64,000 nucleotides of DNA from Thalassolituus hydrocarboniclasticus (GTDB lineage Bacteria > Pseudomonadota > Gammaproteobacteria > Pseudomonadales > Oceanobacteraceae), in NCBI RefSeq assembly GCF_025345565.1, contig NZ_CP054475.1, positions 1,828,448-1,892,447 of the forward strand, given 5' to 3'. Position 1 is the first letter of the stretch, and every line of letters begins with the position of its first letter. Both the position numbers and the translations under genes were made by a program. The notes beneath the pieces are model-generated. The model did no database searches and was not told the origin of the DNA. It saw only the letters and a list, made by a program, of their open reading frames with translations. Of this stretch, positions 47,984 to 56,219 are shown one piece after another.

Positions 47984-49078
47984 TCAGCTGTCGGGGCCAC
48001 TGCGGTTGTGCGGATACCAGCGATCACAGGCACGCTGGTACAGCTGCTGTTTATCGGCAGCGGTTGTGGGGGCCCAGGATGGCATGCTGCGTACCGCCGA
48101 CATTAAAAACTCAATCAGAGTGAAATGGCGGCGTAAAATGCGCTGATGGCGGTGCGGCAGTATCGGATTAAACAGGCTGTGGTAACGGAACAGGTGACGC
48201 GGATTTTTTTTCACCCACAGCCAGGAGCCCATTTCCAGCGTCAGTGGCAGATAAAGGCCATCAGGTTGCTGTGCCATGTAGTCGTCATACAGGTAATCCC
48301 ACAGATCGCCATGGGTGGTGTAACTGTGTGCCTGAGGCTCAAACAGGTACATATTATGGCTGGGGTAACTGTGTTCAAACAATTGTGTCAGGGCGCAGGC
48401 TTCCGGCAGGCCGGGCCAGGGTTCGGTGCTTTTGGCGTAGGGAAACCAGATGCGGTCTTTGTAACCGAAACCTGAGTGGCAATCGAGGGTGATGCAGTGC
48501 TTCTGGTGTTGCAGGCTGGCACGGACACTGTCGATCAGGGCCTGACTTTCCGTTTCCATCGGCTCACCTTTGCGCCCGCGATACCAGGGCAGGTGACGGC
48601 TGATGCGCTGTCCGCCGACCAGAAAGGGTGTGCTGCCAATGGCATCGACCGGCGCATTACGCATTAAATCAACGCCGTTAGGGTTGGCGCGGCTGTTATT
48701 ACACATGCCGCCGGGATTCACGATCGGAATAATCACCAGCCGGATCTGAGCCAGCATTTCCAGAGCGGTAGGGTCCCAGTCAAGGCGGCGCAGCAGGGTG
48801 CGTAAAAACGATAAAATCACCTGACTGCCAATGCGTTCGATGCCGTGCACACCACCGATCAGTACCAGTGTCGGCGCCAGTGGTGTGGTGGCGCCCATTT
48901 CCAGCACATAAAACGGCAACCTGAATGAACCCTGTTGGATATGAGCAGGAACGGATACCCGCAGATGATGGCGGCCTTGCTCAATGAGTTGTTCCAGTTC
49001 GGTCAGTTCGGGCAGGGCTTTATTAATTTGGTAAATCCGTTGAATCACGTTGGCTGCATCCTTATTCTGCTCAGCCAT
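47984..49078 (-). CDS. M14-family zinc carboxypeptidase-like protein
   Basis: 364 residues. Zinc ligands are visible as His and Glu in GGVHGIERIGSQV (H-x2-E) and a His in TLDCHSGFGYKD. The likely catalytic Glu is in LTLEMGSWLWV. IPIVNPGGMCNNSRANPNGV is the substrate-binding region of the M14 family. It resembles the aspartoacylase/DUF2817-like side of M14. No signal peptide is seen, so it is cytoplasmic. A stem-loop (GCTGAAA/TTTCAGC, 47969-47988) covers the stop codon. It is divergent from the ABC exporter gene. Confidence 0.85.
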   Translation of the reverse strand: MAEQNKDAANVIQRIYQINKALPELTELEQLIEQGRHHLRVSVPAHIQQGSFRLPFYVLEMGATTPLAPTLVLIGGVHGIERIGSQVILSFLRTLLRRLDWDPTALEMLAQIRLVIIPIVNPGGMCNNSRANPNGVDLMRNAPVDAIGSTPFLVGGQRISRHLPWYRGRKGEPMETESQALIDSVRASLQHQKHCITLDCHSGFGYKDRIWFPYAKSTEPWPGLPEACALTQLFEHSYPSHNMYLFEPQAHSYTTHGDLWDYLYDDYMAQQPDGLYLPLTLEMGSWLWVKKNPRHLFRYHSLFNPILPHRHQRILRRHFTLIEFLMSAVRSMPSWAPTTAADKQQLYQRACDRWYPHNRSGPDS

Positions 49079-49107
49079 CTTCTTTACCAGAATAGAGTAA
49101 CAATTCG

Positions 49108-50940
49108 ATGAAATCTTCCCAGTCGCTGCCCGATACTCCTCCGGACCGTTACCGCGGCTGGCACTGGGTGAAAACTCTCTGGCCGTATCTGATGGAGCAT
49201 CGCTGGCGCGTTCTTGCGGCTTTGCTGTGTCTGGTGGGGGCGAAGCTGGCCAGTGTGTCGATGCCGTTTCTGCTCAAATATCAGGTCGATCACCTGAGTG
49301 CAGTCGACAAACAGGCCATTAATCCGGCGGACTGGTGGTTGTGGTTTCCGCTGGCTTTATTGCTGGCCTATGGCGCTGTGCGTTTTTTAAACGTTTTTAT
49401 GGGCGAAGTGCGCGATTTATTGTTTGGCCGCGTTACTGAGCGGGCCATGCGGCGCATGGCGCTGAAGGTGTTTGAGCATCTGCATACCCTGAGTCTGGAA
49501 TTTCATTTAAACCGCCAGACCGGCGCATTGCAGCGTGATATTGAGCGTGGCACCAACGGCATCAGTTTTCTGCTGCGCTTTATGATCTTCAATATTATTC
49601 CGACCTTTCTCGAGTTGTTTCTGGTAATCGGCTTGTTGCTGGCCAACTACCCGCCGGTGTTCGGCATAATTACCGCTGTAGCGGTCATGGCTTATGTGGC
49701 CTATTCGGTAAAAGTAACGGAATGGCGTACCCATTATGTGCGTGAAGCCAACCGTATGGATTCCACCACCCATGCCCGCGCCCTAGACAGTCTGCTGAAT
49801 TATGAAACGGTCAAATATTTTACCGCCGAGCAGCGCGAAGCTGAGGCTTATGACAGCTCGCTGGCGCAGTGGGAGCAGGCGCGGCGTATGAACCGCTTTT
49901 CGCTGTTCAGTCTGAACAGCGGGCAGGCGCTGATTGTCAGTGTCGCGATGGGCTCAATGCTGTTATTCGCTGCTTACTACGTACTGATTGGCCGCATGAC
50001 TCTGGGCGACTTTACCCTGGTGAATGCCTTTATGTTTCAGCTGTTTGTACCACTGAATTTTCTGGGTTTTGTTTATCGTGAAATCAAAGCGTCGATGGCC
50101 AATATCGAGCGTATGTTTGAGCTGCTGGATGAGCAGTCAGCGGTCAAAGATAACGGCACGGGAACCCTGCAGGTTGGTCAGGGTGAAGTGGTATTCCGTA
50201 ATCTTCAGTTTGCCTACCAGCCGGAGCGGCCTATTTTACGCGGCCTGAATTTAACCCTGGATGCCGGAAAAACACTGGCGGTGGTTGGTTCCAGCGGTGC
50301 CGGTAAATCGACCCTGACCAAATTATTATTCCGTTTTTACGATGCACAGCAGGGCGAGATTCTGATTGATGGTCAGCCCATACAGTCGGTGCCGCAGCAA
50401 CAATTAAGGCAGGCGCTGGGCATCGTGCCGCAGGATACGGTGCTGTTTAACGATACACTGAAAAATAACCTGCTGTACGCCCGCCCCGAGGCAACAGATG
50501 CTGAACTTGCTGAGGTGATCCGTATGGCGCATTTACAGAAACTGGAGAATGAATGCCCGGATGGTATGGATACCGTAGTGGGTGAGCGTGGACTGAAATT
50601 GTCCGGCGGTGAAAAACAGCGCATCGCCATTGCCCGTATGCTGCTTAAACGCCCGGCAATTATGGTGTTTGATGAAGCGACTTCGTCGCTCGATTCCCAT
50701 ACCGAACGCGGCATTATGGCTGAAATCCGCGAAGTGGCGCGTGGTCATACGGCGCTGATTATTGCTCACCGTTTATCGACGGTGGTTGATGCTGATTGTA
50801 TTGCGGTGCTAGAGAATGGTCAGGTGGTCGAGCAGGGCACCCACCAGCAATTGCTGGCCGCCGGCGGTGCCTATGCCGCATTGTGGCAGGCGCAACAGCA
50901 ATCGGATGCTGCTGAGCATGTGGACGCTGAGGAAAAGTAA
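49108..50940 (+). CDS. Atm1/HMT1-type ABC transporter (fused permease and ATPase)
   Basis: 610 residues. Six-helix ABC membrane domain (about 20-320), with FNIIPTFLELFLVIGLLLAN as one helix, then the ATPase domain. Walker A is VVGSSGAGKSTL, the signature is KLSGGEKQRIAIARML and Walker B is IMVFDEATSSLD. LDSLLNYETVKYFTAEQRE is typical of the Atm1/ABCB7 group. Bacterial homologues export glutathione-linked or heavy-metal substrates; the substrate here is not known. Its TAA overlaps the xni ATG by one base. Confidence 0.9.
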   Translation: MKSSQSLPDTPPDRYRGWHWVKTLWPYLMEHRWRVLAALLCLVGAKLASVSMPFLLKYQVDHLSAVDKQAINPADWWLWFPLALLLAYGAVRFLNVFMGEVRDLLFGRVTERAMRRMALKVFEHLHTLSLEFHLNRQTGALQRDIERGTNGISFLLRFMIFNIIPTFLELFLVIGLLLANYPPVFGIITAVAVMAYVAYSVKVTEWRTHYVREANRMDSTTHARALDSLLNYETVKYFTAEQREAEAYDSSLAQWEQARRMNRFSLFSLNSGQALIVSVAMGSMLLFAAYYVLIGRMTLGDFTLVNAFMFQLFVPLNFLGFVYREIKASMANIERMFELLDEQSAVKDNGTGTLQVGQGEVVFRNLQFAYQPERPILRGLNLTLDAGKTLAVVGSSGAGKSTLTKLLFRFYDAQQGEILIDGQPIQSVPQQQLRQALGIVPQDTVLFNDTLKNNLLYARPEATDAELAEVIRMAHLQKLENECPDGMDTVVGERGLKLSGGEKQRIAIARMLLKRPAIMVFDEATSSLDSHTERGIMAEIREVARGHTALIIAHRLSTVVDADCIAVLENGQVVEQGTHQQLLAAGGAYAALWQAQQQSDAAEHVDAEEK

Positions 50941-51707
50941 TGCACCTGTTAATTGTTGATGCAATGAACCTGATCCGCCGTATTTATGCGGCGGCGGCCG
51001 ACACCGAATTACCGCTGGAGGCGACCCGCAGCCGGTGTTTAAGCGCCATTGCGCGCAATGCGGAATACGCCAAAGCCACCCATGTGGCGATGGTGTTTGA
51101 GCAGAAATGTCAGACCTGGCGCCATGAGTTGTGGCCGGATTACAAGCTGGGCCGGCCACCGATGCCGGAAGAATTACAGCGCGACCTGGCCGATATGCAG
51201 CGCTATTTTCAGCAGTCGGGCGTGTTTTGCCTTGAGCTGGCTGGTTGGGAAGGTGATGACGTGATGGCCACGCTGGCGAGCAAAGCTGCTTTTGCCGGTC
51301 TGCAGGTGACGATTCTGTCGACCGATAAAGGCTTCTGCCAGCTGGTGAATCCACGCCTGAGTGTACGCAATCATTTTGACCGCTTTACCTGGGATGAACT
51401 GATGGTTGAGCAGAAATTTGGTCTTAAACCCCAGCAGCTGGCCGATTTCTGGGCACTGACCGGCGACAGTACCAATCATTTGCCCGGCGTGGCGGGCATT
51501 GGCCCGAAAACCGCTGGTCATCTGCTGGATCAGTTCGGTTCACTGGATGTGTTGCTGGTACAGCGTGAGCAGTGTGATACCAAAGTGCGCAACGCCCTGA
51601 ATGAACACTGGGCTACCGCTGTGCTTACCCGGATTCTGGCACGACTGCGAACCGATGTGCCGTTGGGGTTCAACCTGCACGATCTGCGCTGGCAAAGCGG
51701 CCGCTGA
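50940..51707 (+). CDS. xni: Flap endonuclease Xni (ExoIX-like 5' nuclease domain)
   Basis: 255 residues (E. coli Xni 251). It is a stand-alone 5'-3' exonuclease/flap-endonuclease domain related to the N-terminus of Pol I. Metal-binding acidic residues are visible in LLIVDAMNLIRR, CLELAGWEGDDVMATLA and ILSTDKGFCQLV. The helix-hairpin-helix is in LPGVAGIGPKTAGHLLDQFG. It overlaps the exporter gene by one base, so its translation is coupled to it. Confidence 0.92.
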   Translation: MHLLIVDAMNLIRRIYAAAADTELPLEATRSRCLSAIARNAEYAKATHVAMVFEQKCQTWRHELWPDYKLGRPPMPEELQRDLADMQRYFQQSGVFCLELAGWEGDDVMATLASKAAFAGLQVTILSTDKGFCQLVNPRLSVRNHFDRFTWDELMVEQKFGLKPQQLADFWALTGDSTNHLPGVAGIGPKTAGHLLDQFGSLDVLLVQREQCDTKVRNALNEHWATAVLTRILARLRTDVPLGFNLHDLRWQSGR

Positions 51708-51833
51708 GACCTCAGATAGCGGCCGCCTGAGCTTTGCCTCAAAATGCGTTGGGCCAAAAATGTTGGAGCAAGAGCGGCTGGCACTCGGCGGCCCGATTGA
51801 TTAAAATCGCCGCCTTTTCTGTGAGGACGTTGT

Positions 51834-52250
51834 ATGTCCGTCGATATCAAAGTCCGGGGTTATCACCTCGACATCTACCACCATGTAAACAACGGCCGCT
51901 ATCTGGAATTTCTGGAAGAGGGGCGTTGGGATTACTTCGATCGTCACCAGTTTATTCAGCTGTTTGAAGCGCAGAATCTGGCCTTTGTCGTGGCCAATAT
52001 CAACATCAGTTACCGTCGCCCGGCGTATGCCGGCGAAACAATCCGTATCAGCACGCGGATGGAAAAAATCGGTAACAAAAGTGCGCAGATGGTGCAGGAA
52101 GTCCGCCTACTGGAAAATGGCGAAGCGATCACGCTGATTGCCGATGCGGTGGTTACTTTTTGTCTGATGGATTCGGATACTCAGAAAGCCGTGCCGATCG
52201 AGGGCAATGCCCGGACGGTGCTGGAAACCATGATTGAGGATGGTTTATGA
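51834..52250 (+). CDS. Hotdog-fold acyl-CoA thioesterase (YbgC/FadM-like)
   Basis: 138 residues, behind GAGGACG. The hotdog-fold signature HLDIYHHVNNGRYLEFLEEG carries the active-site region (Asp is expected before x4-HVNN). It hydrolyses acyl-CoA; relatives act on short, long or 3,5-tetradecadienoyl-CoA, so the substrate is not clear. Its stop overlaps the miaE start as ATGA. Confidence 0.88.
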   Translation: MSVDIKVRGYHLDIYHHVNNGRYLEFLEEGRWDYFDRHQFIQLFEAQNLAFVVANINISYRRPAYAGETIRISTRMEKIGNKSAQMVQEVRLLENGEAITLIADAVVTFCLMDSDTQKAVPIEGNARTVLETMIEDGL

Positions 52251-52864
52251 GCGTAAAAGACGTACTGAGCGAAATTAACAGCTTTCTCGGCTGTGCAACA
52301 CCGGATGCCTGGATCGATGAGGCCCTGAAAAATCAGGAAACCCTGCTGATTGATCATGCCAACTGTGAGAAAAAAGCCGCCACCACGGCGATGAACCTGC
52401 TTTACAAACACATTGATCGTGAAGACCTGCTGAAAAAAATGAGCCAGCTGGCGCGTGAAGAGCTGCTGCATTTTGAGCAGGTGGTTAACATCATGAAAGA
52501 CCGTGGCATTGCTTACCGGCATGTATCCTCGTCGCGCTATGCGGCGGGTTTGCGTGAGCAGGTGCGCAAAGGCGGGATCAATGAACTGGTGGATGTGCTG
52601 ATTGTCGGCGCTTTTATTGAGGCCCGTTCCTGTGAGCGTTTTGCCAAACTGGCACCGTTTCTGGATGACGTGCTGGCAAAATTTTACCGCTCACTGCTGC
52701 GCTCTGAAGGTCGTCATTATCAGGATTATCTGGCGCTTGCTGCGCAGTATGCCGACGCGCCCATTGCTGAGCGGGTGGCGGAATTCCGCGAGTTCGAGCG
52801 CGAACTGATCGAATCTCCCGACCCTGAATTCCGCTTTCACAGCGGTGTGCCTGTGGCGGCTTAA
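52247..52864 (+). CDS. miaE: tRNA-(ms2io6A37)-hydroxylase
   Basis: 205 residues, the shorter Pseudomonas-like form (Salmonella MiaE 270). It is a di-iron monooxygenase that hydroxylates the isopentenyl group of ms2i6A37 in tRNA. Iron ligands are visible as Glu in HANCEKKAAT, E-x2-H in LAREELLHFEQV, and E-x2-H in SEGRHYQDYL. FIEARSCERFAKLAPFLDD is another family segment. It is coupled to the thioesterase gene. Confidence 0.95.
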   Translation: MSVKDVLSEINSFLGCATPDAWIDEALKNQETLLIDHANCEKKAATTAMNLLYKHIDREDLLKKMSQLAREELLHFEQVVNIMKDRGIAYRHVSSSRYAAGLREQVRKGGINELVDVLIVGAFIEARSCERFAKLAPFLDDVLAKFYRSLLRSEGRHYQDYLALAAQYADAPIAERVAEFREFERELIESPDPEFRFHSGVPVAA

Positions 52865-53047
52865 TCAGCCGTCACTGCTGGCGCGGATGATTTTGCGGCA
52901 AACGTCCGCGATATGACTGTATTCTTCTTCATCTATGGCGCCGGCATCCAGATCCCGGCGCGCCTGCGATAAGCGGGCTTCCGCATCCTTGAGGTCGGTG
53001 TAACGGCGATTGGCTTCCAGTGCGTTAAGAACGGCGCGCGCGGTCAT
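52865..53047 (-). CDS. Small hypothetical protein
   Basis: 60 residues with a good ribosome site (AAGGAGC) before ATG 53047. It is charged and mostly helical (ANRRYTDLKDAEARLSQARR), with a tail AGAIDEEEYSHIADVCRKII that resembles short SHOCT-like helices. It has no signal or membrane segment. It is tail-to-tail with miaE with no gap. I recognise no family. Confidence 0.6.
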   Translation of the reverse strand: MTARAVLNALEANRRYTDLKDAEARLSQARRDLDAGAIDEEEYSHIADVCRKIIRASSDG

Positions 53048-53303
53048 GGTCTGCTCCTTGTCTGTTCTTCCTTTACCTGAAGGCTAGGTAATAATCGGCA
53101 GGAGTGGAATCTGGCGGAAGTATTATTTTTGCCTGTGCGCTTCAATGCGGACAAATACCGGTCGATATGGCGTTTTTTGCATTGTTGCTGGCAGTTATGC
53201 CTGATGCTGACGCTTGTGCCGTGCTGATATAAAGGTTTTTTATCTCCGGTGGCAGCCGTTACTATAGGCGCCGCTGTTTTTCTCTCAGAGTTGTTACCAA
53301 TTT

Positions 53304-54197
53304 ATGTCTGTTGAATCGAATATTTTCAGTACGCTGACCCCATGGTGGGACGGACAAAGCCGTGACCTGCATGGCCTTCAGCGTGAGGGTGCCGAGGGTG
53401 CGCCGTTACTGCATTTTCTGCACGGTAACGGTTTCAGTGCGCATACGCTGGCGCCGTTGGCTGCGGCGTTACCCGGTGACTGGAATCTGCTGCTGACTGA
53501 CGTGCCGGGACACGGTGGCTCGCAACAGCCTGCGCATCATATGCCGGACTGGTTACGTATGGCGCGCCGGGTGGGTGATGCTCTGGAAGTACGCAATGGT
53601 GGCCGCAAGGCTATTGGCATTGGCCACTCCATGGGTGGGGTTATGACACTGATGCTGGCAGCTGAGCGTCCACACCTGTTTGAGCGCATTGTTTTGCTGG
53701 ACCCGGTGCTGTTCTCCGCCGAGATTCTGTTGTACCAGCGTCTGGCGCGCAAAACGGGTTTGTGGAAGCGCACGGCTCTGGTGAAAGCCGTGCAGGGGCG
53801 CCGTTCGGCATGGCCGGATGCCGCCAGTCTGCGTCAGGATCTGCAGCGCAAGTCTTTGTACCGTAACTGGGATGCTGAGGCCCTTGAGGGCTTTATTCTG
53901 GGCGCAACAAAAGCGACCACCGAGGGACTTGAACTGGCCTGCAATCCGGCCTGGGAAGCGGCGATTTTTGGTTCTTATCCGCGTGGTTTATGGCAGGCGG
54001 TGCATCGCGTGGCGGTACCGGTTGATATTCTGGTGGCCGCTGACAGCTATCCGTTCATTCTTAAGTCGGCGCGCAAAGCCGCCAAAGCTAACCACAATAT
54101 CCGCTTTGAAATGGCGCCCGGCAGCCATTGCTTCCCGATGGAGCAGCCTGCGCAGACGGCTCAGCGGATTAAAGAGCTGTTGGCTATAAACACCTGA
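53304..54197 (+). CDS. Alpha/beta hydrolase
   Basis: 297 residues. The nucleophile elbow is AIGIGHSMGGVMTLMLAAE (G-H-S-M-G). The oxyanion strand is LHFLHGNGFSAHTLAPLAAA, and the catalytic His is in MAPGSHCFPMEQP near the end. It belongs to the large esterase/lipase-like Abhydrolase_1 group. Substrate unknown. The 256 nt upstream hold its promoter region and no further ORF. Confidence 0.87.
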   Translation: MSVESNIFSTLTPWWDGQSRDLHGLQREGAEGAPLLHFLHGNGFSAHTLAPLAAALPGDWNLLLTDVPGHGGSQQPAHHMPDWLRMARRVGDALEVRNGGRKAIGIGHSMGGVMTLMLAAERPHLFERIVLLDPVLFSAEILLYQRLARKTGLWKRTALVKAVQGRRSAWPDAASLRQDLQRKSLYRNWDAEALEGFILGATKATTEGLELACNPAWEAAIFGSYPRGLWQAVHRVAVPVDILVAADSYPFILKSARKAAKANHNIRFEMAPGSHCFPMEQPAQTAQRIKELLAINT

Positions 54198-54292
54198 AAT
54201 TGCTTGGCTCTTAAAACCTTTGTCAAATAAATAAGGGTAGGCTATTGTGCTTTAACCATTTGGCCTAATAAAGAGAACTACGAGTAGGATTT

Positions 54293-54757
54293 ATGAACAT
54301 GGAGATTCAGGCAGCACTTGATGTTGCCGATGAAACTGATTCATTTCTTCAGATTACCGACGTCATTTACGACAAGGAAGCTGAGTCAGGATTTGAAGCG
54401 CTGACGGATGCAGAGAAAACCGTTTTTTGTATCGACAACCTGCTAAAGGAAATGGAAAACGGTGGCTTCGTTCAGTTCATCCATCACGAAACCGGGGCAT
54501 ATACCGAGGAAACCCTCGAAGCACTGGAAAGGATCAAGGCAAAAGGAACCTATAGCCTGCTGGAACGCCTGATTGCCTTATTTGACGGGCAGAAAATCCC
54601 GAAAGATGAGGATGAACGGATTCAGATGTTCGATCATATCGAAAGTGAACACGCCGACGATATAGCTGAACTTGATGACCGTTTCTATGATGTGGGCGAG
54701 AACCTTGTCGGTCTGACGTTGCTGTTTGTCAGTAAAAATCTGAAAGAGTTTCGCTGA
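54293..54757 (+). CDS. DUF4375-like (DMP19-type) hypothetical protein
   Basis: 154 residues, acidic and helical. ENGGFVQFIHHETGAYTEET and the surrounding helices match the DUF4375/DMP19-like family, whose members are thought to be DNA-mimic or immunity-like proteins in some phages and bacteria. No function is established here. It stands alone, with a terminator after it. Assignment is by eye. Confidence 0.7.
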   Translation: MNMEIQAALDVADETDSFLQITDVIYDKEAESGFEALTDAEKTVFCIDNLLKEMENGGFVQFIHHETGAYTEETLEALERIKAKGTYSLLERLIALFDGQKIPKDEDERIQMFDHIESEHADDIAELDDRFYDVGENLVGLTLLFVSKNLKEFR

Positions 54758-54761
54758 AATC

Positions 54762-54790
54762 AAAGCCGGTTGTTTATTGCCGGCTTTTTT
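54762..54790 (+). terminator. Rho-independent terminator after the DUF4375-like gene
   Basis: AGCCGG (54764-54769) pairs with CCGGCT (54780-54785) across a 10-nt loop and runs into T's to 54790. It ends 32 nt before the dgkA start. Confidence 0.88.
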
Positions 54791-54821
54791 ATTTCCCCCT
54801 GTTCAGTGGACCCGGGCTGCT

Positions 54822-55184
54822 ATGATCCGATGGCTTGTACGGCGGCGGCAGAGCTTTGCTTATGCTTTCTCCGGTCTGATTTATATGTTGCGCAGTCAGC
54901 CGCATGCGCAGATTCATATGCTGGCAATTCTGCTGGTTGTTATTGCCGGTATTTTAACGGGTCTGGCGCGGCTGGAATGGATTGTGCTGGTGATCTCAAT
55001 GGCTCTGGTGCTGTCACTTGAAGCTATGAATACGGCACTCGAAACTCTGGCAGATGCACTCCATCCTTCCCATCATCCACTGGTTGGTAAGGCCAAAGAT
55101 CTGGCCGCTGCAGCGGTACTGGTATCGGCATTGGCATCTGTTATTATCGGCACGCTGATTTTTATTCCGCACTGGCTGCCGTAA
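54822..55184 (+). CDS. dgkA: Diacylglycerol kinase / undecaprenol kinase
   Basis: 120 residues from ATG 54822 (E. coli DgkA 122). A start at 54777 would lie inside the terminator and is rejected. Three membrane helices and the active-site motif EAMNTALETLADAL are present, with the catalytic Glu in EAMNTALE. It phosphorylates diacylglycerol or a related lipid alcohol in the inner membrane. The ribosome site is weak. It is close to the chalcone-isomerase-like gene (91 nt). Confidence 0.92.
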   Translation: MIRWLVRRRQSFAYAFSGLIYMLRSQPHAQIHMLAILLVVIAGILTGLARLEWIVLVISMALVLSLEAMNTALETLADALHPSHHPLVGKAKDLAAAAVLVSALASVIIGTLIFIPHWLP

Positions 55185-55275
55185 TCTTCGGGTGATGCTG
55201 GCTTTTACATTTGAAGCGCGGCCTATAAAAACGTCAGTTAACTATTAATAAAAACAAGTATTAAGGAATTCTCCC

Positions 55276-55836
55276 ATGATGCGTATCTTACTGGGCCTCA
55301 CGCTGGCTCTTGGCCTGATATTGAATGCGAACGCCAGACAGATAGAAGGTGCTGAAATTGCTGAGCAGCTGACCCTTAATGGTCAGGAGTTGACTCTCAA
55401 TGGTGCTGGTGTCCGTTCAAAATTCTTTCTTGATGTTTACGTTGCGGCCCTTTACCTCGGTAATAAAAGCAACGATGCTGCGGCCATTGTGGCTGCCGAT
55501 GAGCCAATGGCGATCCGTCTGCATATCGTATCCGGCATGATCAACAGTAAGCGTATGTCAGAATCCACCCGTGATGGTTTTGTGCGGTCAACCGGTGGCA
55601 ATCTCGCCCCGATTGAAAGTGATGTGGAAGAGCTGATTAAGGCATTCCGCGATGAGGTAAAAGAAGGCGATGTTTTTGAACTGGCGTACACGCCTGAGTC
55701 CGGTGTCACGGTTTACCGCAATGGCGAAGAGAAATCGAATGTTAAAGGGCTTAAGTTCAAGCAGGCGTTGTTTGGTATCTGGTTGTCGGAAGATCCTATT
55801 CAGAAATCACTGAAAAAAGGCATGATTAACGGCTGA
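55276..55836 (+). CDS. Exported chalcone-isomerase-like protein
   Basis: 186 residues. The signal peptide is MMRILLGLTLALGLILNANA. The mature part (LTLNGQELTLNGAGVRSKFF, DVYVAALYLGNKSNDAAAIV) matches the periplasmic Chalcone_3 domain of bacteria; AAL-LG and GFVRSTGG-like segments are visible. Bacterial members have no known isomerase activity and may bind fatty acids. It is followed by a strong terminator. Confidence 0.88.
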   Translation: MMRILLGLTLALGLILNANARQIEGAEIAEQLTLNGQELTLNGAGVRSKFFLDVYVAALYLGNKSNDAAAIVAADEPMAIRLHIVSGMINSKRMSESTRDGFVRSTGGNLAPIESDVEELIKAFRDEVKEGDVFELAYTPESGVTVYRNGEEKSNVKGLKFKQALFGIWLSEDPIQKSLKKGMING

Positions 55837-55848
55837 TGGGCAAAAATG

Positions 55849-55874
55849 AAAAGCGGGCTTCGGCCCGTTTTTTA
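55849..55874 (+). terminator. Rho-independent terminator after the chalcone-isomerase-like gene
   Basis: CGGGC-TTCG-GCCCG hairpin (55854-55867), a UUCG tetraloop, followed by T's. The next 345 nt (to 56219) hold no gene that I can support; they contain the promoter region of the hybrid kinase and AT-rich runs. Confidence 0.9.
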
Positions 55875-56219
55875 TTGTTCAGCCTTACGGAGCCGGATAT
55901 CTCTTTGCGGTAAGGCAGGCTGAGGTTAGTCATACAGGGACAGGTTGTTCTTTTCTTTTTGATCAGCGTTGATGATCTTCTGTTATAAATCTTTTGCATG
56001 AAAGGTAAGTGTAAATTTGCCCGTGATGGCCGTGGTGAACGGTAAAATTGCGAACATAATCTGGCCATTTTTGTCTGAGTGGCAGAAAGACGGTCGTGGA
56101 TATCGTCTCATGTCGTTTTCTGACTCTGGCATATTTGCCGGCAGTTGCTTAACTTTTATGTAAACCTCAAGGATGTAAACGGTTGCAGAGTTCATTCATT
56201 ATTCCCGGTGGGACAGCCT

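Noticed and set aside
55826-56068. 80-codon minus-strand ORF between the chalcone-isomerase-like gene and the hybrid kinase
   Set aside because: It runs through the terminator, has no ribosome site and reads as low-quality basic sequence.
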